Positions 9,002-20,121 of a stretch of 64,000 nt of DNA are shown here, one piece after another. The translations under genes and the position numbers were made by a program. Location: the NCBI RefSeq assembly GCF_004216475.1, contig NZ_CP022303.1:806001-870000 (forward strand), in the 5' to 3' direction. The notes below the pieces were generated by a model. The model was not told where the DNA came from. It saw nothing but the letters and a program-made list of their open reading frames with translations, and did no database searches. Position 1 is the first letter of the stretch. The number at the start of each line of letters is the position of its first letter. The stretch comes from Thalassococcus sp. S3 (GTDB lineage Bacteria; Pseudomonadota; Alphaproteobacteria; Rhodobacterales; Rhodobacteraceae).

Positions 9002-9508
9002 TTAGGAGGGCAGCAGAACCTGGTCGATCGCGTGGATCACGCCGTTGGTTGCAATGATATCGGCGCTGATGACATTGGCGTCGTTTACCCTAACGCCGGA
9101 CCCGAATTTGCCGACGATGCCATTCACATCGACGCTTTGACCCTGAACGGTTGCCACCTGCAGGCGTTGGCCCAGGATCTGATCGGATGTGATCGCGCCA
9201 GGCACCACGTGATAGGTCAGGATGTTCGCAAGCTGATCGCGGTTTTCAGGCAGCAGCAAAGACTCAAGCGTTCCTGCCGGCAAAGCATCGAACGCGGAAT
9301 TGACGGGCGCGAACACGGTGAACGGTCCCGGACCTCTCAGGGTCTCCTCAAGACCTGCGGCCTGGATGGCGGCGACGAGTGTTGAGAAATCTGGAGAGCC
9401 TGCCGCGATATCGACAATATCGTTGCCTTCCTCCTGCTGCGCGCAAGCGGTCAGTGCCATCGCTGCAGCCGAAGCGCCCATCAGGGTCAAAACTGTTCGC
9501 CGTTCCAT
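9002..9508 (-). CDS. Fasciclin-domain lipoprotein
   Basis: A 168-residue exported protein. The N-terminus MERRTVLTLMGASAAAMALTAC is a lipoprotein signal with lipobox LTAC; the Cys is about residue 22. The remainder is a single fasciclin (FAS1) domain: TVFAPVNSAFDALP (about 65-78) and the C-terminal block with GVIHAIDQVLLP. FAS1 domains mediate adhesion or surface interactions; the ligand here is unknown. The ATG at 9508 is preceded by AAAGGA; an open upstream extension lacks family sequence. It converges on the PPOX gene with 10 bases between stops. Confidence 0.9.
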   Translation of the reverse strand: MERRTVLTLMGASAAAMALTACAQQEEGNDIVDIAAGSPDFSTLVAAIQAAGLEETLRGPGPFTVFAPVNSAFDALPAGTLESLLLPENRDQLANILTYHVVPGAITSDQILGQRLQVATVQGQSVDVNGIVGKFGSGVRVNDANVISADIIATNGVIHAIDQVLLPS

Positions 9509-9724
9509 AGTGGTATCCTTTTTAAGACATGCCATTACGCGCTCAGCATGGCCGGGAAACCCCGGTGCCGCATAGCGCCTTATGGAAAACACCGGATTCT
9601 GCGGCAGAGTTCCGCCGGATCGGCAAAAAGGCGCAGACCAGATGCGGGGCAGGGCACGGTGGCCCCCCATACCCCTTTTATCCTGGCTGCTCTTGTTTGG
9701 AACGGATACCCTACGAGCGGAAGG

Positions 9725-11113
9725 CTAGCTGTGGATTGGCCCGTCGCCGCAGGCAAGTGCTGCTTCACGGACGGCCTCGGAATATGTCGGGTGCGCGTGG
9801 CAGGTCAAAGCAAGATCCTCGGCTGACGCTCCGAACTCCATTGCGACGCAGATCTCGTGCACCAGATCACCCGCCGCCGGACCAATGATGTGCGCCCCCA
9901 AGATGCGATCAGAGGTCTTGTCGGCAAGGATCTTGACGAAGCCGTCAGCGGCGAAATTGGCTTTCGCACGGCCATTGCCCATGAAGGAAAACTTGCCAAC
10001 CTTGTAGGCGCGACCCTGTTCCTTCAGCGTCTCTTCGGTCTCGCCGACATTGGCGACTTCTGGATGGGTGTAGATTACGCCTGGGATGACGCCGTAATTG
10101 ACATGGCCATGTTTGCCGGCAACCTGTTCGGCAGCGGCCATGCCTTCGTCCTCCGCCTTGTGGGCGAGCATCGGGCCCTCGATGCAATCCCCGATCGCGT
10201 AAATGCCGGGCACGTTGGTTTGCCAGTCGCTGCCGACCTTGATCTGCCCCCGCTGGGTCATCTCAACCCCAAGCCCGTCAAGGCCCAGCCCGTCGGTGTA
10301 AGGCTTGCGGCCCGTTGCAACGAGAACGACATCGGCGTCAAGCATATGCTCGCTCTCATCCTTGCGCAGTTTGTAATGGACTTTCGCTTTCGTCTTGGTG
10401 GCCTCGGTTTTCTGGACTGCGGCGCCCATGATGAACTCAAGCCCCTGTTTTTTCAGGATGCGCTGGAATGTCTTTTGCACCTCCGCGTCCATGCCGGGGG
10501 TGATGACATCGAGATATTCGATCACCGTCACTTCCGATCCCAACCGGGCATAGACGCTGCCCAGCTCAAGGCCGATGACGCCCGCGCCGATCACGACCAT
10601 TTTCTTGGGCACCTTTCCCAGCTCCAGCGCGCCTGTGGAGGTGACGACGACTTTCTCGTCAACCTCGACACCCGGAAGGCTCGCCGCTTCGGAACCGCTG
10701 GCAACGATGATGTTCTTGGCGGTATGAACCTCATCGCCCACCTTGACCTTTCCGGCCTCGGGGATAGACCCCCAGCCCTTGATCCAGTCGATCTTGTTCT
10801 TCTTGAACAGAAACTCGATGCCCTTTGTGTTCTGCCCGATGGTGTCTTCCTTGTAGGCAAGCATCTGTTTCCAGTCGACGGAGGGGCTTTTGCCCTTCAG
10901 CCCCATGGCGGCGAAATTGTGCTCGGCCTCGTGCAGCATGTGGGAGGCGTGGAGCAGGGCCTTCGACGGGATACAGCCCACGTTCAGGCAGGTGCCGCCC
11001 AGCGTCTCACGCCCCTCGACGCAGGCGGTTTTCAGGCCAAGCTGCGCGCAGCGGATCGCGCAGACATAGCCGCCGGGTCCCGAGCCGATGATGATGACGT
11101 CGTAGTTAGCCAT
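9725..11113 (-). CDS. lpd: Dihydrolipoyl dehydrogenase (E3)
   Basis: A 462-residue FAD flavoprotein that reoxidises dihydrolipoyl groups with NAD+, the E3 of 2-oxoglutarate dehydrogenase. The FAD-binding GSGPGG is at residues 11-16. The redox disulfide is C42/C47 in [13 protein letters not shown]. The NAD-binding [10 protein letters not shown] lies near 178, and the C-terminal [13 protein letters not shown] carries the His-Glu pair. The start is preceded by GGAGACCCCCC. It is the last gene of the minus-strand suc block, after the UDG-like and MAPEG genes. Other E3 paralogs normally serve pyruvate dehydrogenase elsewhere in such genomes; position favours the 2-oxoglutarate complex. Confidence 0.97.
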   Translation of the reverse strand: MANYDVIIIGSGPGGYVCAIRCAQLGLKTACVEGRETLGGTCLNVGCIPSKALLHASHMLHEAEHNFAAMGLKGKSPSVDWKQMLAYKEDTIGQNTKGIEFLFKKNKIDWIKGWGSIPEAGKVKVGDEVHTAKNIIVASGSEAASLPGVEVDEKVVVTSTGALELGKVPKKMVVIGAGVIGLELGSVYARLGSEVTVIEYLDVITPGMDAEVQKTFQRILKKQGLEFIMGAAVQKTEATKTKAKVHYKLRKDESEHMLDADVVLVATGRKPYTDGLGLDGLGVEMTQRGQIKVGSDWQTNVPGIYAIGDCIEGPMLAHKAEDEGMAAAEQVAGKHGHVNYGVIPGVIYTHPEVANVGETEETLKEQGRAYKVGKFSFMGNGRAKANFAADGFVKILADKTSDRILGAHIIGPAAGDLVHEICVAMEFGASAEDLALTCHAHPTYSEAVREAALACGDGPIHS

Positions 11114-11180
11114 GGGGGGTCTCCTGTGAGAAAGTCGGGGTGACCTGCATGCGCCCTTGGCGCAGCCTGTCGTTTTGAGG

Positions 11181-11570
11181 TTATATGAGGGCCGCCAAAA
11201 GCATGATCACGGTGGCGATGAAACCAACCCCCCAGATCACGCTGCGCCAAGGGGAGAGGCCCTGAGCATAGGCCGGGATATAGAGGATACGGGCGATCAG
11301 GTAAGCATGGGCGCAGGCCTGCGTGACAGCGCTGGATTGCTCGCCCAGTGTGACGACCACGACCGCGATGCTGAAAAGGATGAGCCCTTCGAAATGGTTG
11401 TTCATCGCCCGTTGCAGACGCCCGGCAAGGCCGGTCAGTTCGATCTTTTCATCGCGTGGCCCAAGCGCCCTTTCGGTGCCAACCTGAAGGTTCGCGGCGA
11501 CGGAGTAGAAGACGAATTGCACGACCTGAAGCAGACCGGCGAGGGCGAGGACGGTGAGTTCGGTTGTCAT
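11181..11570 (-). CDS. MAPEG family membrane protein
   Basis: A 129-residue protein with four hydrophobic helices (about 4-24, 50-75, 80-98, 110-128) and the MAPEG feature [20 protein letters not shown], where the Arg-x-x-x-Asn-x-x-Glu pattern contributes to glutathione binding in better-known members. Bacterial MAPEG proteins of this size have no agreed function. The ATG at 11570 overlaps the stop of the upstream UDG-like gene by one base (a GTG three bases earlier is an alternative), so the two are translationally linked within the sucB-to-lpd interval. Confidence 0.85.
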   Translation of the reverse strand: MTTELTVLALAGLLQVVQFVFYSVAANLQVGTERALGPRDEKIELTGLAGRLQRAMNNHFEGLILFSIAVVVVTLGEQSSAVTQACAHAYLIARILYIPAYAQGLSPWRSVIWGVGFIATVIMLLAALI

Positions 11571-12136
11571 CACGCAGCATGCTCCAGATGAGAGAGATTT
11601 TGCAGGGCCATGGTGATTTGCGCCGCTTTGCTTCGCAGGTTCGCGCCGCGCGCACTCGGATGCGAGACCGGCAGGTGAGGAATGCCAAAACGGCAGCAGG
11701 CTGACTGTGCCGCGCGACCCAGAGCGATAACGGGCCGACCTGCGACCTCGTGGCGGGTGATGGCGTCAAAAGAGGCCTCGATATCCCGACGCGGCACCTG
11801 TGCGGAGCGCGTGGCCGGGAGCAGGTGGAAGGCGTGGGTGAGATAGATCTGGTTACGGGCAAGTCCCGCATCCGCGAGCGCACGATCCAGGACCCGGTTG
11901 AACAGCATGTCCGGCAGGTAACCCAAGCGCATCAATTCGACTTTGCGCGTGCGGGCGGAGGGTGCGTCCAGCCAGTTGTAGCTGATTAGAACAGGCCCGC
12001 ACGTCGATCCGCAGCTTTGCTGATAGGGGCTGACCCAGGGACCGTCGAACCCAGCCTCTGCATAGCTGACATAGCCCGGCCGCGTAAAAGCGCGGCGGCG
12101 GGCAATCAGGATATGTCGATCGGGGCTGTCGGTCAT
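11570..12136 (-). CDS. Uracil-DNA glycosylase-like protein
   Basis: A 188-residue soluble protein that I read as a divergent member of the uracil-DNA glycosylase superfamily. Signs are GSTCGPVLISYNWLDAP near the N-terminus, NQIYLTHAFHLLPATR in the middle (a position where family enzymes have a strand rich in N and P), and a C-terminal VIALGRAAQSACCRF followed by LPVSHPSARG, which resembles the HPS-type DNA-intercalation loop. There are no clear Fe-S cysteines. Activity is unproven. The ATG at 12136 is chosen over a TTG one codon earlier. It lies 33 bases after sucB and overlaps the MAPEG gene, an odd setting for a repair-like protein. Confidence 0.6.
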   Translation of the reverse strand: MTDSPDRHILIARRRAFTRPGYVSYAEAGFDGPWVSPYQQSCGSTCGPVLISYNWLDAPSARTRKVELMRLGYLPDMLFNRVLDRALADAGLARNQIYLTHAFHLLPATRSAQVPRRDIEASFDAITRHEVAGRPVIALGRAAQSACCRFGIPHLPVSHPSARGANLRSKAAQITMALQNLSHLEHAA

Positions 12137-12168
12137 CAATGTACTCGATCGGGCACGTGTTTCCGGGC

Positions 12169-13677
<1,509 letters not shown>

Positions 13678-13680
13678 GGC

Positions 13681-16644
13681 TTAGCTTCCTTTGATCGTCA
13701 GCGCATCGTTCACGAGGGCTGCTTGTTGGGCTTTATGCTGGCTCGCGAGGCCCGTTGCGGGCGAGGCGGAGGTGGCGCGGCCCACGTAGTCGGGGCGCTT
13801 GTACTTGGCGTCGATGCGGCTGAGCACCCATTCGATATTGGGCTCGATGAACGACCAGGGCCCTTGGTTCTTGGGCTCTTCCTGGCACCAGATCATCTCT
13901 GCGCCTTTGAACCGCTCAAGCTCCTTCACGAGGCTGATGGCCGGGAAGGGGTAGAATTGCTCGATCCGGAGGAGGTAGACGTCGTCGATCCCGCGTGCGT
14001 CGCGTTCTTCGAGAAGGTCGTAATAGACCTTGCCGGAGCACATCACGACGCGTTTGATCTGGTCGTCGGGCACCAGCTCGGTGTCGGAATTGCCTTTCTC
14101 TGCATCGTCCCAGAGGACCCGGTGGAAAGAGGAGCCGATGGTGAAATCCGCGGTCTCGGAGATCGCCAGCTTGTGACGCAGCAGCGATTTCGGCGTCATC
14201 AGGATGAGCGGTTTGCGGAAATCTCGGTGCAACTGGCGCCGCAGGATGTGGAAATAGTTCGCAGGCGTCGAGCAGTTGGCAACGATCCAGTTGTCCTGAC
14301 CGCACATCTGCAGAAAACGCTCAAGCCGGGCGGAGGAATGTTCCGGACCCTGGCCCTCATAGCCGTGAGGAAGGAGGACGACGAGGCCGGACATGCGAAG
14401 CCACTTGCTTTCCCCCGAGGAGATGAACTGGTCGAACATGATCTGGGCGCCGTTGGCGAAATCGCCGAATTGCGCTTCCCAAGCGACAAGCGCGTTCGGT
14501 TCGGCGAGCGAGTAACCGTATTCGAATCCAAGCACGGCATATTCGCTGAGCATCGAATCGATGACTTCGTAATTGGCCTGTCCCTCGCGAACATGATTGA
14601 GCGGGTAATACCGCTCTTCGGTGTCCTGATTGATGATGCCGGAATGACGCTGGCTGAACGTACCGCGGGTGCTGTCCTGACCGGCCAGGCGCACAGGGTA
14701 GCCTTCGGTCAGGAGCGAGCCGAAGGCCAGAGCCTCTGCCGTGGCCCAGTCAAAGCCTTGACCTGTCGCAAACATCTCTTTCTTGGCCTCGAGCAGGCGG
14801 CCCACTGTCTTGTGAACCGGAAAGCCTTCGGGCAGGCGGGTGAGCGCTTCGCCCACCTCCTTCATGGTGGAGGGTTCGATGGCGGTTTTGCCGCGCTCAT
14901 ATTCCTCGCCCCGGCGGTCGAGATGGGACCAGCGGCCATCCAGCCAATCGGCCTTGTTGGGTTTGTAGTCGCGCCCGGCCTCGAATTCCTCGTTCAGGTG
15001 GGCCTGGAAAGCGGCTTTCATATCCTCGATCTCGCCCTCGGGGATCAGACCGTCCTTGACCAGCCGTTCGGTATAGAGGCTGAGCGTGGTTTTGTGGGTC
15101 TTGATCCTTTTGTACATCATCGGGTTGGTGAACATGGGCTCATCGCCCTCGTTATGGCCAAACCGGCGGTAGCAGAAGATGTCGATCACGACGTCCTTGT
15201 TGAACTTCTGGCGGAACTCGGTGGCGACCTTGGCGGCATGCACCACAGCCTCGGGATCGTCGCCGTTCACGTGGAAGATCGGCGCCTCGACCATCAGCGC
15301 GATGTCGGTGGGATAGGGGCTGGAACGCGAGAAGTGCGGGGCGGTGGTAAAGCCGATTTGGTTGTTCACCACGATATGCATCGTGCCGCCGGTGCGGTGG
15401 CCGCGCAGGCCCGAGAGGCCGAACCCTTCGGCCACGACGCCCTGGCCGGCAAAGGCCGCATCACCATGGAGCAGGATGGGCAAAACGGCGGTGCGGTCAT
15501 GGTCGTTCAACTGATCCTGTTTGGCGCGCGCCTTTCCGAGAACAACGGGGTTCACGGCTTCGAGGTGAGAGGGGTTCGCGGTGAGCGACAGGTGGACGGA
15601 ATTGCCATCGAATTCACGGTCCGACGAGGCGCCGAGATGGTATTTCACGTCACCCGAGCCGTCGACCTCGTCGGGTTTGAAGCTGCCGCCCTGGAATTCA
15701 TTGAAGATCGCGCGGTAAGGCTTTTTCATCACGTTGGCCAGCACCGACAGGCGCCCGCGGTGGGGCATGCCGATGACGATCTCACGCACGCCGAGCGCGC
15801 CGCCGCGCTTGATGATCTGCTCCATCGCGGGGATCAGGCTTTCGCCGCCGTCCAGACCAAAGCGTTTGGTGCCCATGTATTTGACATGGAGGAATTTTTC
15901 GAAGCCCTCGGCCTCGACCATCTTGTTCAGGATCGCCTTGCGGCCTTCGCGGGTGAACTGGATTTCCTTGCCAAACCCCTCGATCCGTTCTTTCAGCCAA
16001 GCGGCTTCCTCGGGGTTCGAAATGTGCATGTACTGCAGCGCGAAGGTGCCGCAATAGGTGCGTTTGACGATCTCGACAATCTGGCGGATCGAGGCGACCT
16101 GCAGGCCCAGAACGTTGTCGATAAAGATCGGACGGTCCATGTCGGCTTCGGTGAAGCCATAGGATTTCGGATCAAGCTCGGGGTGCGGGGTGTGGTCACG
16201 CATGCCCAGCGGGTCAAGCTCGGCAACAAGGTGCCCCCGGATCCGGTAGGCGCGGATCAGCATGAGCGCGCGGATACTGTCGAGCACGGCGCGCTTGATC
16301 TGGTCTTCGGAGACGGGCACGCCCTGTTCGGCAGCCTTTTCGGCGATCTTCTTACCCGCGGCCTTGGTCTCTGCCGCTGTCTCTCCCCACTCGCCGGTCA
16401 GCGCGCTCGTCAAGTCATCCGCGGGCACCGGGGGCCAATCGCTACGCGCCCAGGAGGGGCCTTGTGCGTCGGCCTTCACGTCCAGTTCCGCATCCCCCAT
16501 CTGCCGGAAAAACGAAGCCCAGGCCTCATCCACAGCGTTGGGATCGCCGGCATATTGGGCGTAGAGCTGTTCGAGGTATTCCGCATTGTGCCCCTGCATG
16601 AAGCTTGAGGCATGGAAGACGTCGTTGGGGGATTGTTCGGTCAT
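13681..16644 (-). CDS. sucA: 2-oxoglutarate dehydrogenase E1 component
   Basis: A 987-residue thiamine-diphosphate enzyme that decarboxylates 2-oxoglutarate and loads succinyl onto the lipoyl arm of SucB. The N-terminus NDVFHASSFMQGHNAEYLEQ is the usual E2-interacting segment. HRGRLSVLANV (about 305) and the GDAAFAGQGVVAE / NNQIGFTT blocks form the ThDP site, and FGSLLTEGYPVRLAGQDSTRGTFSQRH (about 640-665) is the classic C-terminal half motif. Length is near the alphaproteobacterial norm. A strong GGAAGGTGAT ribosome site precedes the ATG at 16644. It lies between the small membrane protein and sucB. Confidence 0.98.
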   Translation of the reverse strand: MTEQSPNDVFHASSFMQGHNAEYLEQLYAQYAGDPNAVDEAWASFFRQMGDAELDVKADAQGPSWARSDWPPVPADDLTSALTGEWGETAAETKAAGKKIAEKAAEQGVPVSEDQIKRAVLDSIRALMLIRAYRIRGHLVAELDPLGMRDHTPHPELDPKSYGFTEADMDRPIFIDNVLGLQVASIRQIVEIVKRTYCGTFALQYMHISNPEEAAWLKERIEGFGKEIQFTREGRKAILNKMVEAEGFEKFLHVKYMGTKRFGLDGGESLIPAMEQIIKRGGALGVREIVIGMPHRGRLSVLANVMKKPYRAIFNEFQGGSFKPDEVDGSGDVKYHLGASSDREFDGNSVHLSLTANPSHLEAVNPVVLGKARAKQDQLNDHDRTAVLPILLHGDAAFAGQGVVAEGFGLSGLRGHRTGGTMHIVVNNQIGFTTAPHFSRSSPYPTDIALMVEAPIFHVNGDDPEAVVHAAKVATEFRQKFNKDVVIDIFCYRRFGHNEGDEPMFTNPMMYKRIKTHKTTLSLYTERLVKDGLIPEGEIEDMKAAFQAHLNEEFEAGRDYKPNKADWLDGRWSHLDRRGEEYERGKTAIEPSTMKEVGEALTRLPEGFPVHKTVGRLLEAKKEMFATGQGFDWATAEALAFGSLLTEGYPVRLAGQDSTRGTFSQRHSGIINQDTEERYYPLNHVREGQANYEVIDSMLSEYAVLGFEYGYSLAEPNALVAWEAQFGDFANGAQIMFDQFISSGESKWLRMSGLVVLLPHGYEGQGPEHSSARLERFLQMCGQDNWIVANCSTPANYFHILRRQLHRDFRKPLILMTPKSLLRHKLAISETADFTIGSSFHRVLWDDAEKGNSDTELVPDDQIKRVVMCSGKVYYDLLEERDARGIDDVYLLRIEQFYPFPAISLVKELERFKGAEMIWCQEEPKNQGPWSFIEPNIEWVLSRIDAKYKRPDYVGRATSASPATGLASQHKAQQAALVNDALTIKGS

Positions 16645-16660
16645 TGGATCACCTTCCTGG

Positions 16661-16846
16661 TCAGTGGAACCACGCCATCCAGCGCGGGAACTCGATAAAT
16701 TGATAAAGGACGTACCAGACAGCGAAGAGGCCGACGAACGAGAGCAGGCCTACCAAGGCTGGAAAAGCTTGGTCTTTGCCCGCGTTCTGGTCCCAAGAGA
16801 AAGCGGAAAAGCCCCCAATAATGGGATCGTGTCGATCAGAACTCAT
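16661..16846 (-). CDS. Small single-pass membrane protein of the suc operon
   Basis: A 61-residue protein starting MSSDRHDPIIGGFSAFSWDQ. One transmembrane helix (PALVGLLSFVGLFAVWYVLYQF, about residues 29-51) and a short aromatic tail ending WMAWFH. No known domain. It is 16 bases before sucA and 86 after sucD, in the same direction, so it is probably transcribed with them. The start at 16846 was preferred to an upstream in-frame ATG at 16936 because the extension has no family-like sequence and would nearly touch sucD. The function is unknown. Confidence 0.7.
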   Translation of the reverse strand: MSSDRHDPIIGGFSAFSWDQNAGKDQAFPALVGLLSFVGLFAVWYVLYQFIEFPRWMAWFH

Positions 16847-16932
16847 GTCCTGTCTGCAGGTGCCGCCGGGCAGCCTCAGACAGCCTCTGGTAAGGGGCGC
16901 TGTCTGCAAAGCATATGCCCGGCCTCTTTGGA

Positions 16933-17817
16933 TCATCCCTTGATCGCCTCCAGCACGGCTTCGCCCAATTGGGCGGGGCTTTCGGCCACGACGATGCCGG
17001 CGGATTTCATTGCTTCGATCTTGTCTTCGGCGCCGCCCTTGCCGCCGGCGACAATGGCGCCGGCATGGCCCATGCGACGGCCCGGAGGGGCGGTGCGGCC
17101 GGCGATGAAGCCAGCGGTCGGCTTCCAGCGGCCTTTCTTTTTCTCGTCGGCCAGGAATTGAGCGGCTTCTTCCTCGGCGGACCCGCCGATCTCTCCGATC
17201 ATGATGATGCTTTCGGTCTCGTCATCGGCCAGGAACCACTCCAGAACGTCGAGATGTTCGGTGCCCTTGATCGGGTCGCCGCCAATGCCCACGCAGGTCG
17301 ACTGACCCAGGCCCACATCCGTTGTCTGTTTCACGGCTTCGTATGTAAGCGTGCCGGACCGGCTCACAACACCTACGCTGCCGCGTTTGTGAATATGGCC
17401 GGGCATAATGCCGATCTTGCAGGCATCGGGGGTGATGACACCGGGGCAGTTGGGGCCGATCAGGCGAGAGCTGGAGCTTTCCAATGCGCGCTTGACCTTC
17501 ATCATGTCGAGCACCGGAATACCTTCGGTGATGCAGACGATGACCTCCATCTCGGCATCGATCGCTTCGAGGATCGAGTCCGCCGCGAAGGGGGGCGGAA
17601 CGTAGATCACCGACGCATTGGCTTCGGTCACGGCCTTGGCTTCATGCACAGAGTTGAAGACAGGCAGGCCCAGATGCTCCATCCCGCCTTTGCCGGGGGT
17701 CACACCGCCCACCATCTTGGTGCCGTAGGCGATGGCCTGCTCGGTATGGAATGTGCCTTGTGAGCCGGTGAGCCCCTGGCAGATGACTTTGGTGTTTTCG
17801 TCGATGAGGACGGCCAT
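16933..17817 (-). CDS. sucD: Succinyl-CoA synthetase subunit alpha
   Basis: A 294-residue alpha subunit of succinyl-CoA ligase, which forms succinate and ATP/GTP from succinyl-CoA with SucC. The N-terminal CoA-binding Rossmann part has [10 protein letters not shown] (residues 15-24) and GVTPGKGG (38-45). GPNCPG lies at 121-126. The phosphorylated histidine is H251 in RRMGHAGAI. Length is standard. An AAGGACC ribosome site precedes the ATG. It is separated from sucC by a lipoprotein gene and about 220 non-coding bases, an interruption of the usual adjacent sucCD pair. Confidence 0.98.
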   Translation of the reverse strand: MAVLIDENTKVICQGLTGSQGTFHTEQAIAYGTKMVGGVTPGKGGMEHLGLPVFNSVHEAKAVTEANASVIYVPPPFAADSILEAIDAEMEVIVCITEGIPVLDMMKVKRALESSSSRLIGPNCPGVITPDACKIGIMPGHIHKRGSVGVVSRSGTLTYEAVKQTTDVGLGQSTCVGIGGDPIKGTEHLDVLEWFLADDETESIIMIGEIGGSAEEEAAQFLADEKKKGRWKPTAGFIAGRTAPPGRRMGHAGAIVAGGKGGAEDKIEAMKSAGIVVAESPAQLGEAVLEAIKG

Positions 17818-18037
17818 GCGTTAAGGTCCTTAGATTGTGGAGTGTGACGGGCGCGGCAGCGTCAAGCTCCTGCCCACCGCGTTGATCATTTTGATACGAG
17901 AGTGGCAGCATCCGAGCCCGTTTTTCCGGCGCCCCATTCGGAGACCGCTTGTCACGTGCATCGCCTCATGAGCGTCGCGGCTTGGGCGATCGCTATATGG
18001 GGATATCTCAGGCACGGTTGATAATCCGATCTCTTGG

Positions 18038-18706
18038 TTAGGGGGCAAGGATGCCGATGGCGTAGGTCGTGCCAGCGCCAAACGTGGTCGCGACACTGGG
18101 CGTGCCGAAATAGAGCAGGCGCGGAGGGCCAGGGACGCCGAAGGCTTGTTCAAAGCCAAGCACGTTGTTTCCTGGCAGTTCCTCCACACCCGGTTTGGCG
18201 CGCATTGCCTGAGCAAAGTCGGCTTTCAACGCGTCACTGGTAGGCGCCACGATGCTGCAGGCGACAGGCTCGCCAGTATCGGCGAAGGCTTGCAGACCGA
18301 TTGCGTAGCCGGCATCTGGGTTTTCATAAAGTGTGCCGATGGTGCCATCCCCCACGGTGACTTTCTGTGGGTTTTCCGTAAATCCGGCCTGCCTGAAAGC
18401 GGCGGCTGCCGTGCCAAGACTTTCGGCATTTGCCACGCAGAATTGGTCAAGCGCCGCAACAGCGGAGACTGCCGGTGCGGACTGATCCAGAGCAGGTTGC
18501 GGCGTAGAGGTGGCGGCACCGACAGGGATCGGCTGGCCCTGGGGGCCACACTCCAATGCATCGGGCGACGCGGCCCGCATGTATTGCTGTCCAAGGGCTG
18601 AGACATTGGAACAGGTATATTGCGTGCCGTCGCGTGGCCCGAAGAGTGCGCAACCACTCAACAGGACCAGCGCACAAGCGCCTGTCGCAGTGAAAGCTCC
18701 GCGCAT
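18038..18706 (-). CDS. Putative lipoprotein between sucC and sucD
   Basis: A 222-residue exported protein with a lipoprotein signal (MRGAFTATGACALVLLSGC, lipobox LSGC with Cys about residue 19). The mature part has an ordered region near 80-170 (AVAALDQFCVANAESLGTAAAAF) and three further Cys residues. I recognise no domain. It starts four bases after the sucC stop in the same direction, so it is almost certainly co-transcribed with sucC. The function cannot be inferred. Confidence 0.7.
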   Translation of the reverse strand: MRGAFTATGACALVLLSGCALFGPRDGTQYTCSNVSALGQQYMRAASPDALECGPQGQPIPVGAATSTPQPALDQSAPAVSAVAALDQFCVANAESLGTAAAAFRQAGFTENPQKVTVGDGTIGTLYENPDAGYAIGLQAFADTGEPVACSIVAPTSDALKADFAQAMRAKPGVEELPGNNVLGFEQAFGVPGPPRLLYFGTPSVATTFGAGTTYAIGILAP

Positions 18707-18710
18707 CGGC

Positions 18711-19904
18711 CTAGCCCTTAACGGCTTTCACGATTTTTTCGGCACCGTCCTTGAGGTTGTCGGCGGCGATTACGTCGAGGCCCGACGTGTTAATAATCTC
18801 CTTGCCTTTTTCGACATTGGTCCCTTCCAGGCGCACAACCAGCGGCACTTGCAGGCCAACCTCTTTCACGGCGGCCACAACCCCTTCGGCAATCACATCG
18901 CAGCGCATGATGCCGCCGAAGATGTTCACCAGGATACCTTTGACATTGGGGTCGGATGTGATGATCTTGAACGCTTCGGTCACCTTCTCCTTCGTGGCGC
19001 CGCCGCCCACGTCGAGGAAGTTGGCAGGCTCCGCCCCGTAAAGCTTGATGATGTCCATTGTGGCCATGGCCAGGCCAGCGCCGTTCACCATGCAGCCGAT
19101 TTCACCGTCGAGCGCGATGTAATTCAGGTCGTATTTGGAGGCTTCCAGCTCCTTGGGATCTTCTTCGGTCTCGTCACGCAGTTCCGCGATGTCGGCATGG
19201 CGGTAGATCGCGTTGCCGTCAAAGCCCATCTTGGCGTCGAGGCATTTCAGGTCGCCGCTGTTAGTCACGATCAGCGGATTGATCTCCAGCATCTCCATGT
19301 CTTTTTCGACGAACATCTTGTAGAGCGTCGCCATTAGCCCCACGCATTGTTTAATCTGCTTGCCTTCGAGGCCCAGCATGAAAGCGATGCGGCGACCGTG
19401 ATAGGCTTGATACCCGGTGGCCGGATCGACCGAGAAGGACAGGATTTTCTCGGGCGTCTCTGCTGCGACCTCTTCGATATCCATGCCGCCCTCGGTCGAG
19501 CAGACAAAGGAGATGCGGGAGGTCTGGCGGTCTACCAGAAGGGCCAGATACATCTCGGTCTGGATGCCGGAACCGTCTTCGATGTAGATGCGGTTGACCT
19601 GCTTGCCCGCCGGGCCGGTCTGGTGCGTGACCAGCGTGCGGCCCAGCATCTTCTTGGCTTCTTCGGCGGCTTCCTCGACCGATTTGGTCAGGCGCACGCC
19701 GCCTTTTTCGCCGGCATCCGCCTCTTTGAACGATCCCTTGCCGCGGCCGCCTGCGTGGATCTGTGCCTTGACCACCCAAAGCGGGCCATCCATCTCGCCA
19801 GCGGCTGTTTTCGCCTCATCGGCCTTGAGAACAACGCGGCCGTCCGAGACCGGCGCCCCGTAACTGCGAAGAAGCGCCTTGGCCTGATATTCGTGGATGT
19901 TCAT
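18711..19904 (-). CDS. sucC: Succinyl-CoA synthetase subunit beta
   Basis: A 397-residue ADP/GDP-forming subunit of succinyl-CoA ligase with an ATP-grasp fold. [19 protein letters not shown] is the canonical start, [13 protein letters not shown] (about 43-56) is the nucleotide loop, EINPLIVT (about 205) supplies the metal-binding Glu/Asn, and [10 protein letters not shown] (about 328) ends the ligase domain. Length fits the family. It is the first gene of the minus-strand suc run; 109 bases upstream lies a large perfect inverted repeat at 20013-20047, a plausible control site. Confidence 0.98.
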   Translation of the reverse strand: MNIHEYQAKALLRSYGAPVSDGRVVLKADEAKTAAGEMDGPLWVVKAQIHAGGRGKGSFKEADAGEKGGVRLTKSVEEAAEEAKKMLGRTLVTHQTGPAGKQVNRIYIEDGSGIQTEMYLALLVDRQTSRISFVCSTEGGMDIEEVAAETPEKILSFSVDPATGYQAYHGRRIAFMLGLEGKQIKQCVGLMATLYKMFVEKDMEMLEINPLIVTNSGDLKCLDAKMGFDGNAIYRHADIAELRDETEEDPKELEASKYDLNYIALDGEIGCMVNGAGLAMATMDIIKLYGAEPANFLDVGGGATKEKVTEAFKIITSDPNVKGILVNIFGGIMRCDVIAEGVVAAVKEVGLQVPLVVRLEGTNVEKGKEIINTSGLDVIAADNLKDGAEKIVKAVKG

Positions 19905-20012
19905 GAAAACTGTCCCGTCTAGATGCGTTTGACCGGTGGTATACGACCGGTGTTTAGGACGGGTTAAACGATATTTTGCCGCAGGACAGCGTTCTTGAGG
20001 GAAAAAGCGACA

Positions 20013-20047
20013 TTTGTGATCACACGTTTAAATCGTGTGATCACAAA
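20013..20047. promoter_or_regulatory. Large perfect inverted repeat upstream of sucC
   Basis: The left arm TTTGTGATCACACG (20013-20026) and right arm CGTGTGATCACAAA (20034-20047) are perfect 14-base inverted complements around a 7-base A/T spacer. Each arm itself contains the 10-base palindrome TGTGATCACA, with centres 21 bases apart (two helical turns). It starts 109 bases upstream of the sucC ATG, in the gap after the cyclase gene. The layout suggests cooperative binding of two dimers, as a repressor or activator operator for the sucC-lpd run. Which regulator binds is unknown. Confidence 0.6.
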
Positions 20048-20121
20048 GATCGTTAACAGCGCGAAGGATGAGCGGAGTTTCACCGGTGCTGCGAGGGAAT
20101 CGCAGGGTGCAATGGCGCGGA

